Notes: generated by a model not told the origin, from the sequence alone. 64,000 nucleotides of DNA from JANMCE01 sp963791625 (GCA_963791625.1 CAWBTA010000006.1:1240001-1304000); one strand, 5' to 3'. Shown: positions 28,741 through 37,016, counted from the stretch's first letter. Numbers and translations: made by a program.

Positions 28741-29969
28741 GACGGGCCCTTCTGGGTCGGAGTGGTTGGCTCATCGCCGCGACTTAAAAGGTGCCCCAGC
28801 ACCGACGCCAGGCCGCGCCCGTCGGCCAATGCCGAGATGGCGTCTATGGCCTCTGGGTCGTGGGCCAAGGCCCGTCTCAGCCGGGCCGCTTCTTCGAGTA
28901 GCTGCTGTAACCCGTCCGCCCCACCCGAGACCTTGGCAAGGGTGCACGCGGTGAGCAACGTATGGAATGCGACGGCGTCGACCGGGACCTCTGGTCTCGA
29001 GCTTTGTTGCGCTGTCTCGGAGCCCGCCACTGCCCCGGCGAACGGTCCGGTCGTCGGCAGCACGTTGGCCAGGGGCTCCCGGCGGGCAATCTGATCGTGC
29101 AGCTCGAGTGTGGCATTGGCCGGTTCGACGCCGAGCTCGGTCGCCAGAATTCGGCGGCATTCGGCGAAGACGTCCAACGCCTCGCGATCGTCGCCGAGCG
29201 CGTACGCGGCCATCATGGTCACACGAAGCGCGCGCTCATCGAGGCGACCGAGGTCGCGGGCATCGTTCGCGTAGCTTCTCGCCATCCGATAGTCGCCGAG
29301 ACGAAGGGCGAGTAAGGCGGCATCGAGACGAGTATCGAGTACGTGGCGACGGAGTCGATCACGCTCATCTTGCACCCACTTGCTGTACGGCTCGTCGGCA
29401 AACAGTTCACCACCAACCAGGAGCAAGGCCTGCTCGACAGATCTCAGTGCCTCGCTGTCGGTCTGCTCCGCTGCGGCGGCGTGCAGTTGGGCGAAGCGAT
29501 CGAGATCGACCTCGAAGCTCTCACTGGCAAGACGGTAGGCCTCAGGCTCGGTGACAATGAGCGCCTGGCCGTTGAGTGCTTCACCGCCAAGCTTGCGCCG
29601 CAGCACCGAGATGTAGGTCTCAAGGGTGGAAGACACGTTGCGTGGCTGCTCGCCCGGCCAGAGTTCCTTGGCCAGGCGCACCTTGAGCACCGGATTTGGC
29701 CGCGCCAGCACGAGGAGCTCGAAGATCTGTTTCGTCTTGGCCCCTCCAAAATCGCGGGCCGTCAACGACAAACCGTCACCCTCCACCCGAATGCTGCCAA
29801 AGGCACGCACACGAAGGCGCGGCAGGGCATCAATCGCCGGTCCGCTTCCTAGGGCAATCTCACCCTCCGCCACCTCGCTCAGCTTCTCCGCCTCCCGTCC
29901 ATCCGCTCTGCCGACCACCGCACGGGCGCCGACCCGTAGGCTATGCGACCGAACTGATCTGGTGATCAC
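28737..29969 (-). CDS. SARP/AfsR-type transcriptional regulator with BTAD domain
   Basis: 410 residues; the start is uncertain because homology begins at about residue 50 (LRVRAFGSIRVEGDG). An OmpR-like winged helix follows (KTKQIFELLVLARPN, VRLAKELWPGE, LETYISVLRRKLGG), then a bacterial transcriptional-activation (BTAD) domain of TPR-like helices (DERDRLRRHVLDTRLDAAL, DERALRVTMMAAYALGD, ATELGVEPANATLELHD). SARPs activate secondary-metabolism or stress genes. Translational coupling to the sensor-like protein downstream suggests they act together. The C-terminal 120 residues have no clear domain. Confidence 0.87.
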   Translation of the reverse strand: MITRSVRSHSLRVGARAVVGRADGREAEKLSEVAEGEIALGSGPAIDALPRLRVRAFGSIRVEGDGLSLTARDFGGAKTKQIFELLVLARPNPVLKVRLAKELWPGEQPRNVSSTLETYISVLRRKLGGEALNGQALIVTEPEAYRLASESFEVDLDRFAQLHAAAAEQTDSEALRSVEQALLLVGGELFADEPYSKWVQDERDRLRRHVLDTRLDAALLALRLGDYRMARSYANDARDLGRLDERALRVTMMAAYALGDDREALDVFAECRRILATELGVEPANATLELHDQIARREPLANVLPTTGPFAGAVAGSETAQQSSRPEVPVDAVAFHTLLTACTLAKVSGGADGLQQLLEEAARLRRALAHDPEAIDAISALADGRGLASVLGHLLSRGDEPTTPTQKGPS

Positions 29970-30006
29970 ATCGCGTCAAGCATGCGCATACGGCTTCCAT
30001 AGACCG

Positions 30007-30276
30007 TCAACCCGACTTGGCGGGTGCCAGGTTGGGCAACGAACTCGACTTCGACTGCAAACGGATCAGGGAACACGCCCGTCGAAAATCCGTCGTCAGC
30101 ATTGTGATGACCTCGTCCGCTCGTCGGCGCTGAGGTGGTGGGAGTCGCGTCAGAACAGAGAACGTCTCGAACCAGGCGAGCCCGGCCTTCCGGTCGCCGA
30201 TGGCCTCGACAACGGCACTATGACGGACGTGGTCAGCGACACAGAGCGCGACGGTCGCACTCGTGTCGAGCAGAAC
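30007..30276 (-). pseudogene. vapC-type PIN toxin remnant
   Basis: On the minus strand this frame reads VLLDTSATVALCVADHVRH, then an insertion-free stretch to WFETFSVLTRLPPPQRR, the start and middle of a VapC PIN domain (first acidic Asp and the Glu of FETFSVLTRLP). After about residue 60 the similarity fades and a stop follows at 30007. A normal VapC is about 130 residues. The gene has no start codon of its own because its 5' end is joined to the vapB remnant. Confidence 0.6.
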
Positions 30277-30338
30277 TCCTGCTCCCAGAGCGACTTGGGG
30301 ACCACAATTCGCCCCGCCGAGTCGATGGTGGTTCTCAT
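30277..30338 (-). pseudogene. vapB-type AbrB antitoxin remnant
   Basis: From ATG 30338 the sequence MRTTIDSAGRIVVPKSL is the standard N-terminus of an AbrB/SpoVT-like VapB antitoxin. Similarity ends after 17 codons, and the DNA runs out of frame straight into the vapC remnant. A deletion of the rest of vapB and of the vapC start would produce this. The longer frame starting at 30587 that contains this segment is not a credible protein. Confidence 0.6.
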
Positions 30339-30400
30339 GGTACGAGGCGACCGTCGAGATGGCTTGAAATCGCGAGAGCGATCAGGTGATGTTGGCAAGT

Positions 30401-30483
30401 GCATCGGACATACCGCTGCACCGCAATGCACCGCTTCGAACCGGCTCTTGTGGTGCACTCGAATGCAGCGATATGTCCGACGC
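30401..30483. repeat. Imperfect inverted repeat, 32-nt arms
   Basis: Arms 30401-30432 and 30452-30483 match at 25 of 32 positions when one is reverse complemented, with a 19-nt loop. The outer part is nearly perfect (TCGGACATA with TATGTCCGA, CGCTGCA with TGCAGCG). Several mismatches become G-U pairs on the minus-strand RNA, so it may be an RNA hairpin or the relic of a mobile-element end. It lies between the antitoxin remnant and the nucleotidyltransferase tail. Confidence 0.5.
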
Positions 30484-30555
30484 GCTGAAACTGTTTCCCT
30501 GGCTACTGCGCCGGACGCGTTGGAGATGACCGCTTTCGAGCAGCCGCTCAACACT

Positions 30556-30744
30556 TCATTTCCCTTGTTCCACCGCGGCACACTCATGAGGATACGGCAG
30601 TTTCACAATCGGTGAGGTGCGTAACCGTTGCGTCAAACCGTCAGTCGCTGTCTCCCACTGGTGGCGTGTCCGGATCGTCGTGTTCACCTCGCGACCGAGA
30701 CGACCTTGTGCACGTTGGGCTGCCTCGTAAACATCGTCACGATT
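30556..30744 (-). pseudogene. C-terminal fragment of an MNT-type nucleotidyltransferase
   Basis: The minus-strand frame reads NRDDVYEAAQRAQGRLGREV, then NTTIRTRHQWETATDGLTQR and a stop at 30556. This is the typical tail of small nucleotidyltransferase-domain proteins (strand VNxTxRT after the helix with DAAxRAxxRLGR). The catalytic GSR/DxD front half is absent: the fragment begins six bases from the 3' end of tRNA-Val. It looks like a gene cut by recombination at the tRNA. Confidence 0.5.
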
Positions 30745-30749
30745 CAGAG

Positions 30750-30823
30750 TGGGCGTTGAGGGACTCGAACCCCCGACATCTGCCATGTAAAGGCAGCGCT
30801 CTAACCAACTGAGCTAAACGCCC
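30750..30823 (-). tRNA. tRNA-Val (anticodon TAC)
   Basis: Cloverleaf on the minus strand: acceptor GGGCGTT pairs with AACGCCC, D arm with GCTC...GAGC and TTAGCTCAGTTGGTTAGAG, anticodon stem CTGCC/GGCAG with loop TTTACAT giving anticodon TAC (valine), and T arm with GGGGGTTCGAGTCCCTC. The discriminator base is A; CCA is not encoded. Confidence 0.96.
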
Positions 30824-30877
30824 GGTGTGACACCGAAGGCGACATCCTAGCGACCGATTCCGGTTTGAGCATCCGCA

Positions 30878-31249
30878 ATGGCAACGGCGGCGGCCACTAC
30901 CGTTCGGGGTGTGTTCGGTGCGCGGGATGGAGACGACAGTGAACGGGCCGTTCAATCTGCCGCGTTCGCTGGGTCCGACGTTGCCGAGTACCCCGATGCG
31001 CTCGATCCCTACGGCGCAACCGCCGCTGGGCTGGAGGAAGCCATGCTCCAGGCTCAGCTGAATCGGCTCAACCAGAGCGACCGCATCAGGGTCCGCAAGC
31101 ACCTCGGGTTGGTCCCGAATGGCCCGGTCGAAGAGTCAGAAGACCCCCACGCCGGTGAAAAAGCTCTGGCCAAGATGCGCCATCCGAGTGTCGCCCGGGT
31201 GTGGCGGCTGCGGGCGCCGAAACCCGCGCCCGATCAATCGGCGGGCTGA
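30878..31249 (+). CDS. Hypothetical protein
   Basis: 123 residues if ATG 30878 is the start; the true start may lie further in, since the first 25 residues are low-complexity. From GLEEAMLQAQLNRLNQSDRI onward codon choice is normal for the window and the sequence is hydrophilic, with basic and acidic helices (RIRVRKHLGL, EKALAKMRHPSVARVWRLRA). I do not recognise a family. It ends 16 bp inside the convergent NUDIX gene. Confidence 0.5.
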   Translation: MATAAATTVRGVFGARDGDDSERAVQSAAFAGSDVAEYPDALDPYGATAAGLEEAMLQAQLNRLNQSDRIRVRKHLGLVPNGPVEESEDPHAGEKALAKMRHPSVARVWRLRAPKPAPDQSAG

Positions 31250-31713
31250 GCCGCCACCAGTTTTACGATGCCGTTTGCCGCTTCCTCCTGAAGTTCGGGC
31301 AGATCATCAAGGGCGAACCAGCGGCACTCGACAATTTCGGGCATGTTGGCCCGGACATCGGATGGTGCCGCACCAGGGCTGATTCGGGCGGGATAGGTCA
31401 TGTCCACCTTGCGCATCACGACATCGACATCGGCAATCGGTTCACCGGCTATCTCGATGCGCAGCGCGGTTTCCTCAAACACTTCTCGTCGAGCGGCGTC
31501 GTAGGGTTCCTCGCCGCGCTTGCAGATGCCGCCGGGCAGACCCCAGCGCGGTTTGTACGCCTGACGTACAAGCAGGATCTCGCCCGCGTCATTTCGAACA
31601 ACGACGATGGCACCCAGCGAATACAGCGGCGACACGGCGTGGATCACCGCCACCTTGCCCCGGCGGGGAAGGCGGGCGAACACCTTGAGGAGCAACCCGT
31701 GCACACTGTCCAT
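31234..31713 (-). CDS. NUDIX hydrolase
   Basis: 159 residues. The Nudix box is GGICKRGEEPYDAARREVFE followed by ETAL, fitting G-x5-E-x7-R-E-x2-E-E with the spacing normal for the family. Preceding strands (GAIVVVRNDAGEILLVRQ, RWGLPGG) are typical. It hydrolyses a nucleoside diphosphate linked to another moiety; the compound is not predictable. It is followed on the same strand by the inositol-phosphatase-like gene, 27 bp upstream in the sense of transcription. Confidence 0.9.
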   Translation of the reverse strand: MDSVHGLLLKVFARLPRRGKVAVIHAVSPLYSLGAIVVVRNDAGEILLVRQAYKPRWGLPGGICKRGEEPYDAARREVFEETALRIEIAGEPIADVDVVMRKVDMTYPARISPGAAPSDVRANMPEIVECRWFALDDLPELQEEAANGIVKLVAAQPAD

Positions 31714-31740
31714 GTCCCCACCGACCCTACCGGGAACCCG

Positions 31741-32505
31741 CTATGGGAAGGTTCGGCGCTCCGCCAGAATCTCGTCCAACAAACGGGCCCCGGCAGCCGC
31801 GACGGGTGTGCGTCGCAGAGACGGGTCACGAACAAGAAGATCTCGTCCGTGTGCATCCGTCACCACCGCTCCGGCTTCATGGCAGATGAGTAAGCCGCCG
31901 AGATAGTCCCAAACGCCGTGCGCACTCGGACTGCAGTCGATGAACGCATCAAGGACACCACACGCCACCGCGCACAGATCCAACGCGGATGCACCGTAGG
32001 AGCGGAACTGTCGCCAGCCGAGATGCCTTGGCGGCAGCCCCGACAACCCGACAAACGCGTTGGCCAGCGACGTGCAAGACGACGACGAGATCGCCGAACC
32101 GTTGCGCAATGCTCCCCCACCCCGAACTGCCGAGAAACGCTCACCACTCGCCAGATTCACGACCAACGCAGCAAGCGGACCGTTGCCGTCAACGGCGCAC
32201 AGCGAGGTTGCATACCAGGGCAGACCCCGCTCGGCGTTGGTCGAGCCGTCGAGCGGATCGACAACGACCAACAGCGGCGACGATGCCCGACGCAGACCGC
32301 TTTCCTCCGACAAGACACCGACCCCCGCGCGGTCCAGCACGCCCAGTGCTGCAGTGTCGGCCGCAACATCGCTGTTGTACTGGGTATCGCGCAGCCCGGA
32401 TGGACCCCAATCCTCAACGCCATCGATCGCAGCGATGACGGCTGCCGCGGTCTCTTCCAGCAGTTCCACGGCATGCGGTGCGGTCCAATCGGCGTTCATA
32501 AGCAT
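31741..32505 (-). CDS. Inositol monophosphatase family protein
   Basis: 254 residues (ATG 32505; an ATG two codons later is equally possible). Metal-binding motifs of the Li-sensitive phosphatases are present: Glu in VLSEESGL, VVDPLDGSTNAERG (the DPxDGT/S motif) and the late Asp in HGVWDYLGGLLI. Family members act on inositol-1-phosphate, fructose-1,6-bisphosphate, histidinol phosphate or PAP. It is next to a NUDIX gene on the same strand, so phosphate-ester turnover is a shared theme. Confidence 0.88.
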   Translation of the reverse strand: MLMNADWTAPHAVELLEETAAAVIAAIDGVEDWGPSGLRDTQYNSDVAADTAALGVLDRAGVGVLSEESGLRRASSPLLVVVDPLDGSTNAERGLPWYATSLCAVDGNGPLAALVVNLASGERFSAVRGGGALRNGSAISSSSCTSLANAFVGLSGLPPRHLGWRQFRSYGASALDLCAVACGVLDAFIDCSPSAHGVWDYLGGLLICHEAGAVVTDAHGRDLLVRDPSLRRTPVAAAGARLLDEILAERRTFP

Positions 32506-32547
32506 GGCAGGCTATGGTTTCGGACCTCGCGAGCAAAGAAGGAAGCA

Positions 32548-33111
32548 TTGGCTGTCATCGATGTGGCCGGCTTTATCGCCGATCTCAAAGACCATGCCGT
32601 GGACCATGGGTTCCACGTGCACGACGAACGACACTTCGTCGAGACCTATTCCCTCCGTCAGGCATGGGAGGTTGATCTGCACCCCGAGGAAGCTTGCAGC
32701 GGCGACATCGACCTGCATCTCGCCCTCGAAGTCGACCCCCGAGTGCTGCTGGCGTTCGAGGACGCCGTCAATCTTATGGACGACCCCGAAGATACGCCCG
32801 AAGACGAGTTCCGCTTCCCGTTGATCTTCACCTGGACGCTGCCTCCACTCCCCCATCCTCCCGACCTCCTTGTGCTCGCCACCGACCTGGCCGGGGTCGG
32901 CGGCTTGACGCTGCCCGTAGAAGTGTCGGCCATCGATTCGTTCCCCTCCGTCACCGATAACCCCGAACGGTCGTTGTCGCTCACGGCCAAGGTCGATGTG
33001 TCCTTGGCCAAGGTGTACCAGGGCGACGAATTACTGTGCGATGTGCTTGATCGCTGCCGCGATGTCAGCCTGTTCCTGCTGGAACGCGCTGAAGCCTGGC
33101 TCGAAGACTGA
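32548..33111 (+). CDS. Hypothetical protein
   Basis: 187 residues from TTG 32548, chosen because AAGGAA lies just before it; the open frame extends further upstream over the antisense gene. The protein is acidic with alternating strands (VDLHPEEACSGDIDLHLALE, FRFPLIFTWTLPPL, LTLPVEVSAID) and a C-terminal helix (LERAEAWLED). No known domain recognised. It precedes a very acidic small protein by 24 bp and agmatinase after that, probably one operon. Confidence 0.75.
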   Translation: MAVIDVAGFIADLKDHAVDHGFHVHDERHFVETYSLRQAWEVDLHPEEACSGDIDLHLALEVDPRVLLAFEDAVNLMDDPEDTPEDEFRFPLIFTWTLPPLPHPPDLLVLATDLAGVGGLTLPVEVSAIDSFPSVTDNPERSLSLTAKVDVSLAKVYQGDELLCDVLDRCRDVSLFLLERAEAWLED

Positions 33112-33135
33112 CTTTGTGAGAACGAGGAGAACCCC

Positions 33136-33411
33136 ATGAACGTTCGAGAACTGATTGACATCCTGAAGGACTACCCCGAGGACACCGAGGTCGAACTCGC
33201 CATCGCGTGTGCCGTCGAAAAGGACGAGCAGATTGCCGTCGACCGCTACCCCATCGACGGAGTGCTGCCGTGGGACGACAACGACGATGAAGATGACGCC
33301 GGAGACGACGCCGAGGAGAAGCTGGTGATCTGGCTCGTCGGCGGCGAAGAGGAAGATGTCGACGCGTTCATGGACGCGATCGAAGACGACTCGGACGATG
33401 ACGACGCCTGA
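33136..33411 (+). CDS. Small highly acidic protein
   Basis: 91 residues with a GAGGAG ribosome site. The start MNVRELIDILKDYPEDTEVE is a motif common in short actinobacterial and phage proteins of unknown function (a helix then VELAIA strand). The second half is dominated by Asp and Glu (DDNDDEDDAGDDAEE, EDDSDDDDA). It may bind metal or a basic partner, but nothing specific can be said. It overlaps the agmatinase start. Confidence 0.75.
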   Translation: MNVRELIDILKDYPEDTEVELAIACAVEKDEQIAVDRYPIDGVLPWDDNDDEDDAGDDAEEKLVIWLVGGEEEDVDAFMDAIEDDSDDDDA

Positions 33412-34444
33412 TCAGCCCGACCGGAGCGTGGCTCCCGGTATGCAGGAACAACTCAACATTGGCTACGCCGGTGCCGGGTTGCAGACGTTCGGTCAGCGTC
33501 CGTTCCTGACCGAAGCTGCCCAGCTCGATTCGTGGCAACCCGATGTGGCCATCGTCGGCGCGCCATTCGACATCTCCACCACCTACCGGCCGGGCGCCCG
33601 TTTCGGTCCGAAGGCCATCCGGACGCAGTCCTACGAGAGCGGCACGTATCACCTCGATCTTGGCATCGAGATTTTCGATCACCTCGAAGTGATCGACTTC
33701 GGTGACGCGCCCTGCCACCACGGCCAGGTCGAACGCAGCCACGCAAGCATCAAGGATCGCGTCGGCATGATCGCCAGTCGCGGCATCATCCCCATCATCC
33801 TCGGTGGTGACCACTCCATTACCTACCCGGCCGCCACGGCCGTGGCCGACAAGTACGGCTACGGCAACGTCGGCATCGTGCACTTCGACGCCCACGCTGA
33901 CACCGCCGACAGCATCGACGGCATGCTGCACAGCCATGGCACGCCCATGCGCCGCCTCATCGAGTCGGGTGCGGTGCTGGGCAAGAACTTCGTACAGGTT
34001 GGCCTGCGCGGCTACTGGCCGCCCGCTGATGTGTTCGAGTGGATGCAAGCGCAAGGTATGCGCTGGCATCTCATGAACGAGATCTGGGAACGTGGCATTC
34101 AAGCCGTTATCAAAGACGCGCTGGCCGAGGCACTCGACGGTGCCGATTGTCTGTATGTCAGCGTCGATATCGACGTGCTCGACCCGGGCTTTGCTCCCGG
34201 CACCGGCACCCCGGAACCGGGCGGTATGAACACCGCCGACCTGCTCCGCACGGTGCGGGCCCTGGCGCTCGAATGCAACCTGGTAGCCATGGACGTGGTG
34301 GAGGTGTCACCTCCCTACGACGTCAGTGAGAACACCGTCAACGCCGCCCATCGGGTTGTGTTCGAAGCGCTCGCCGGGCTTGCCGCCAAGAAACGACGAG
34401 CCGCTGGCGGCCACGCCACGGTGCCCGGCCACGTGCCGAGCTGA
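33398..34444 (+). CDS. speB: Agmatinase-family ureohydrolase
   Basis: 348 residues from the ATG that overlaps the preceding gene by 14 bp; ATG 33440 (334 residues) and GTG 33428 are alternatives. All manganese motifs of ureohydrolases are visible: GGDHSITYP, HFDAHADT and SVDIDVLDPGFAPGTGTPEP (D-x-D-x-x-D and the G-x-P box). The enzyme removes urea from agmatine or a related guanidino compound. Substrate assignment to agmatine is by family; a guanidinobutyrase or guanidinopropionase is possible. Confidence 0.88.
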   Translation: MTTPDQPDRSVAPGMQEQLNIGYAGAGLQTFGQRPFLTEAAQLDSWQPDVAIVGAPFDISTTYRPGARFGPKAIRTQSYESGTYHLDLGIEIFDHLEVIDFGDAPCHHGQVERSHASIKDRVGMIASRGIIPIILGGDHSITYPAATAVADKYGYGNVGIVHFDAHADTADSIDGMLHSHGTPMRRLIESGAVLGKNFVQVGLRGYWPPADVFEWMQAQGMRWHLMNEIWERGIQAVIKDALAEALDGADCLYVSVDIDVLDPGFAPGTGTPEPGGMNTADLLRTVRALALECNLVAMDVVEVSPPYDVSENTVNAAHRVVFEALAGLAAKKRRAAGGHATVPGHVPS

Positions 34445-34447
34445 GCG

Positions 34448-35555
34448 TCAGTTCGCGCCGAAGTACCGGGCTTTCAGCTGCGTGATTGTGCCGTCGGCCG
34501 TCATGGCAAGAATGGCCGAATCGATCTGCTCGCGACGCACCGAACCGGTCGGCACCGCGATGCCATAGGGCTCGGGTCGGAAGATTTCGCCGACCACGCG
34601 GCAGTTTGCCCTTGCCTGCGTGAGAGGACCGGTACTGCAGGACCGGTGCGTCGTACACGATGGCTTCGGCCCGGTTGGAGAGCAACTCGGCGTAGGCGTC
34701 ATCAATCTTCGAAACTTCGCCATACCGCAAGCCGCGCACGGTCAGTTCCTTGGCGGCAGTCGTACCGGCGACGGTGATGATCTTCTTGCCAACAAGGTCG
34801 TCCACCCCGTTGATCTGGCCCTGGATCGATTGAACCGTCAGCTGTGACGAGATCGACGCGGTGAGGTTTGCCACCAGAATGATGCCGGCGAACACCCAGA
34901 TGAGCGACACCACGCGACTCCACGCGCGGCTCGGGTCTCGGCCGACCGGTTCGTTGGCGGTGATGGTGCTGCCCGCCCACCACATGCCTTCTCCTACGCC
35001 GCTCACGTATCCCGTCGGGTAGTCGTCTCGATGCCTGTTGAACAGCCACACCAGGTTCCCCGCGACAAACAGCACGAATAACAACAAACCCATGAGACGA
35101 GCCAACGTCGGTGAAAAGATGCGACCGAGTGTGTCTCGCCACGTGGTCTTGTTGGCCTGGCTAACCATTACCTGGAGACCACCGTTGAACATCGGGTAGG
35201 AGAAGTCCACCACGTCTTCTCGCTCCTTCGTCATCGAGATACCGGCGATGCCCGCGTCAACGCTTCTGTTCTCTACGTGCTTCAAGAGGTCGGTTACCGT
35301 TTCGGTCCAGACGAACTGGGTGGACCAGCCGTTGCGGCGGGCAACCTCTTGCCAGATGTCGATCGAGTAGCCGGCGTAACTGCCGTCCTCCCGCTTGACG
35401 ACGAAGGGTTCCAGCGGCTTGATCGCCACCTTCAACGTCTCCGTCGCGGATGGCGCCGGTTGGGCGTGAGCCGAACCGGGCAGAATCGAAAACAGCGGCA
35501 GCAAGACAGCGAGCGCAACAATGAACCGCCTGCGGTGATACAACGACGAAAACAT
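34448..35555 (-). pseudogene. Bacterial ionotropic-glutamate-receptor-like protein with a one-base frameshift
   Basis: Signal peptide, then an amino-acid-binding lobe (LKVAIKPLEPFVVKREDGSY), a channel of two helices (TM1 at 151-172, pore and TM2 at about 190-240), and the second binding lobe. The channel reads GVGEGMWWAGSTITANEPVG then SLIWVFAGIILVANLTASIS, where GluR0-type potassium receptors have the TVGYG filter. One extra A (TTT at 34606-34608 on the plus strand) breaks the frame after HAGKG; the right frame continues NCRVVGEIFRPEPYGIAVPT to a stop at 34448. Removing it restores about 368 residues. It binds an amino acid or similar ligand outside the cell and gates ions; selectivity unknown. 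Confidence 0.82.
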
Positions 35556-35580
35556 GCAGTGGTGATGCTAAACGGTGGCC

Positions 35581-36993
35581 TTAGCCGTGGGCGACACCGA
35601 CGGGCAGGAAGAGTTCGTCCTGCTCGGCACGCAGCCGGTGCACGTTGGTTCCCGCTGGCAGAATGACATCGTCGTAGGTGAGCACCGCATCTCGACGAAG
35701 GTCTCGGGTGAGCACGCAACCTTCGGCCAAGCCGATCGGCAGCAGTCGCTCGGCACGCGCCGTTGCGTAGTTCTCGGCCAAGCCGTAGGTCATGTAGTAA
35801 CCGAGACCATCAAGCGTGCTGCCTGCGGTGAGGTCGACTTTGGCCGCAGCCACCACATCGACCACTGGGCCTCGAAGGGGCGTGGTGGCGGCGTCCTGGA
35901 AGAGCACCACGCGAGCAACGGTGTCGGCCACTTCGAACTGAGTGAGGTGGTAGGGGATGTAGAAGCTATAGAGCGGACCCGAACCGAGCTTGGCGTAGTC
36001 GAGGTGACGACGCTGCTGATCATCCTGAGCCTCCGCGAAGACGAACACGCCAGGGCTGGGCAGCGCGCCAAGGGCGTAGTCAACAATTCCGCCGCTCTCG
36101 CGCAGCATCTCGATATCGAACATCGAGGTCATGTCATCAATGTGACCGCGGTACTCGGGGCCAACCATACCGCGCTTGGCTACGCCCATACCGGTTGCAT
36201 TTGCAACTACTGCCTGTTCGATCGAGATTTTCGTGCCGTCAGCGAAACTGGTCACCATGTTTGGCGTCTGGCCCCACTGCTTGGCGAAAGATGCCTGGGT
36301 GGTGGGGTTCCGGTAGTGATCCTGCAGGCCTTTGATATTGCCGCACAGCAGTGGACGCAAACCCCACCCGAGCACCGAGCGAAGCAGATTGAGCTGCACC
36401 GCCGGCTGGTCACCGTCACAGCCGCTGACCACGACACCCTTCTGGTCGGCGCGGTGCTTCAACAGCGGTCCGATCGTTGCGTCAACCTCGGCATTCATCA
36501 ACACGAGGTGCTTGCCGTGAACGATTGCCATTTCGCTGACGCGGGCGCCATACTCGATGTGACCCGTGATCTCTACCAGGCATTCGAGCAACTCGGAGGC
36601 ACAGAGGGCTTCGGGGTTGGAGGTGACGGCGCGCCGACCGGAACGAATGGCATCATCCAGTTGCGCCGCTGTCTCGACCACGACGACGTTGGTCTGCCCC
36701 GCTGCGGCATAGACGTCGAGAGCTGCCGAAATGGTGCGGTTGCAGATGGCGGCGGCCGTGATGCCCGACAGATACCGCTCGGTCTGGTTGACCGTACCCC
36801 TGGCCATCGCCCCTGCACCGAACAGACCGAACAGCACCGGCCGACCCTGTTGCTGTCGGCGTTCCAGCGCCTTGTCCACAATGATCACGTCATCCACCCT
36901 TTTCCGCACGTTCCGCCGTACCTCAAGAATCGTACCGGTCCCGTCCGTCAACTTTTCCGCAATGACTGTCTTGATGCTTGTAAACCCGGTCAA
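35581..36993 (-). CDS. Homoserine-dehydrogenase-like NAD(P)-binding protein with SAF domain
   Basis: 470 residues. A Rossmann region (GRPVLFGLFGAGAMARGTVN), a catalytic-domain part with VHGKHLVLMNAEVDATIGPL and a C-terminal SAF domain (GCVLTRDLRRDAVLTYDDVI with LPAGTNVHRLR). This architecture occurs in enzymes of branched-sugar and polyol catabolism (for example apionate or erythritol pathways) as well as in unassigned reductases. Its start is 23 bp from the divergent alkyl sulfatase. Confidence 0.75.
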   Translation of the reverse strand: MTGFTSIKTVIAEKLTDGTGTILEVRRNVRKRVDDVIIVDKALERRQQQGRPVLFGLFGAGAMARGTVNQTERYLSGITAAAICNRTISAALDVYAAAGQTNVVVVETAAQLDDAIRSGRRAVTSNPEALCASELLECLVEITGHIEYGARVSEMAIVHGKHLVLMNAEVDATIGPLLKHRADQKGVVVSGCDGDQPAVQLNLLRSVLGWGLRPLLCGNIKGLQDHYRNPTTQASFAKQWGQTPNMVTSFADGTKISIEQAVVANATGMGVAKRGMVGPEYRGHIDDMTSMFDIEMLRESGGIVDYALGALPSPGVFVFAEAQDDQQRRHLDYAKLGSGPLYSFYIPYHLTQFEVADTVARVVLFQDAATTPLRGPVVDVVAAAKVDLTAGSTLDGLGYYMTYGLAENYATARAERLLPIGLAEGCVLTRDLRRDAVLTYDDVILPAGTNVHRLRAEQDELFLPVGVAHG

Positions 36994-37016
36994 GAGTTGT
37001 CCGCAAAGATAGGACC

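Larger units (their letters stand above)
29970..30749. other. Decayed region between SARP gene and tRNA-Val
   Basis: No intact protein gene is supported in these 780 bases. They hold, on the minus strand from right to left, the nucleotidyltransferase tail, the inverted repeat, the vapB remnant and the vapC remnant listed separately. The stretch 29970-30006 shows nothing I recognise. Confidence 0.6.

Noticed and set aside
30150..30587. 145-residue minus-strand frame containing the antitoxin start
   Set aside because: Only the internal 17 codons are antitoxin-like; the rest is random-looking Cys/Arg/Ser-rich sequence.
30737..31102. Minus-strand frame that reads through tRNA-Val
   Set aside because: It overlaps a well-folded tRNA and has no family resemblance; the plus-strand frame has better codon use.
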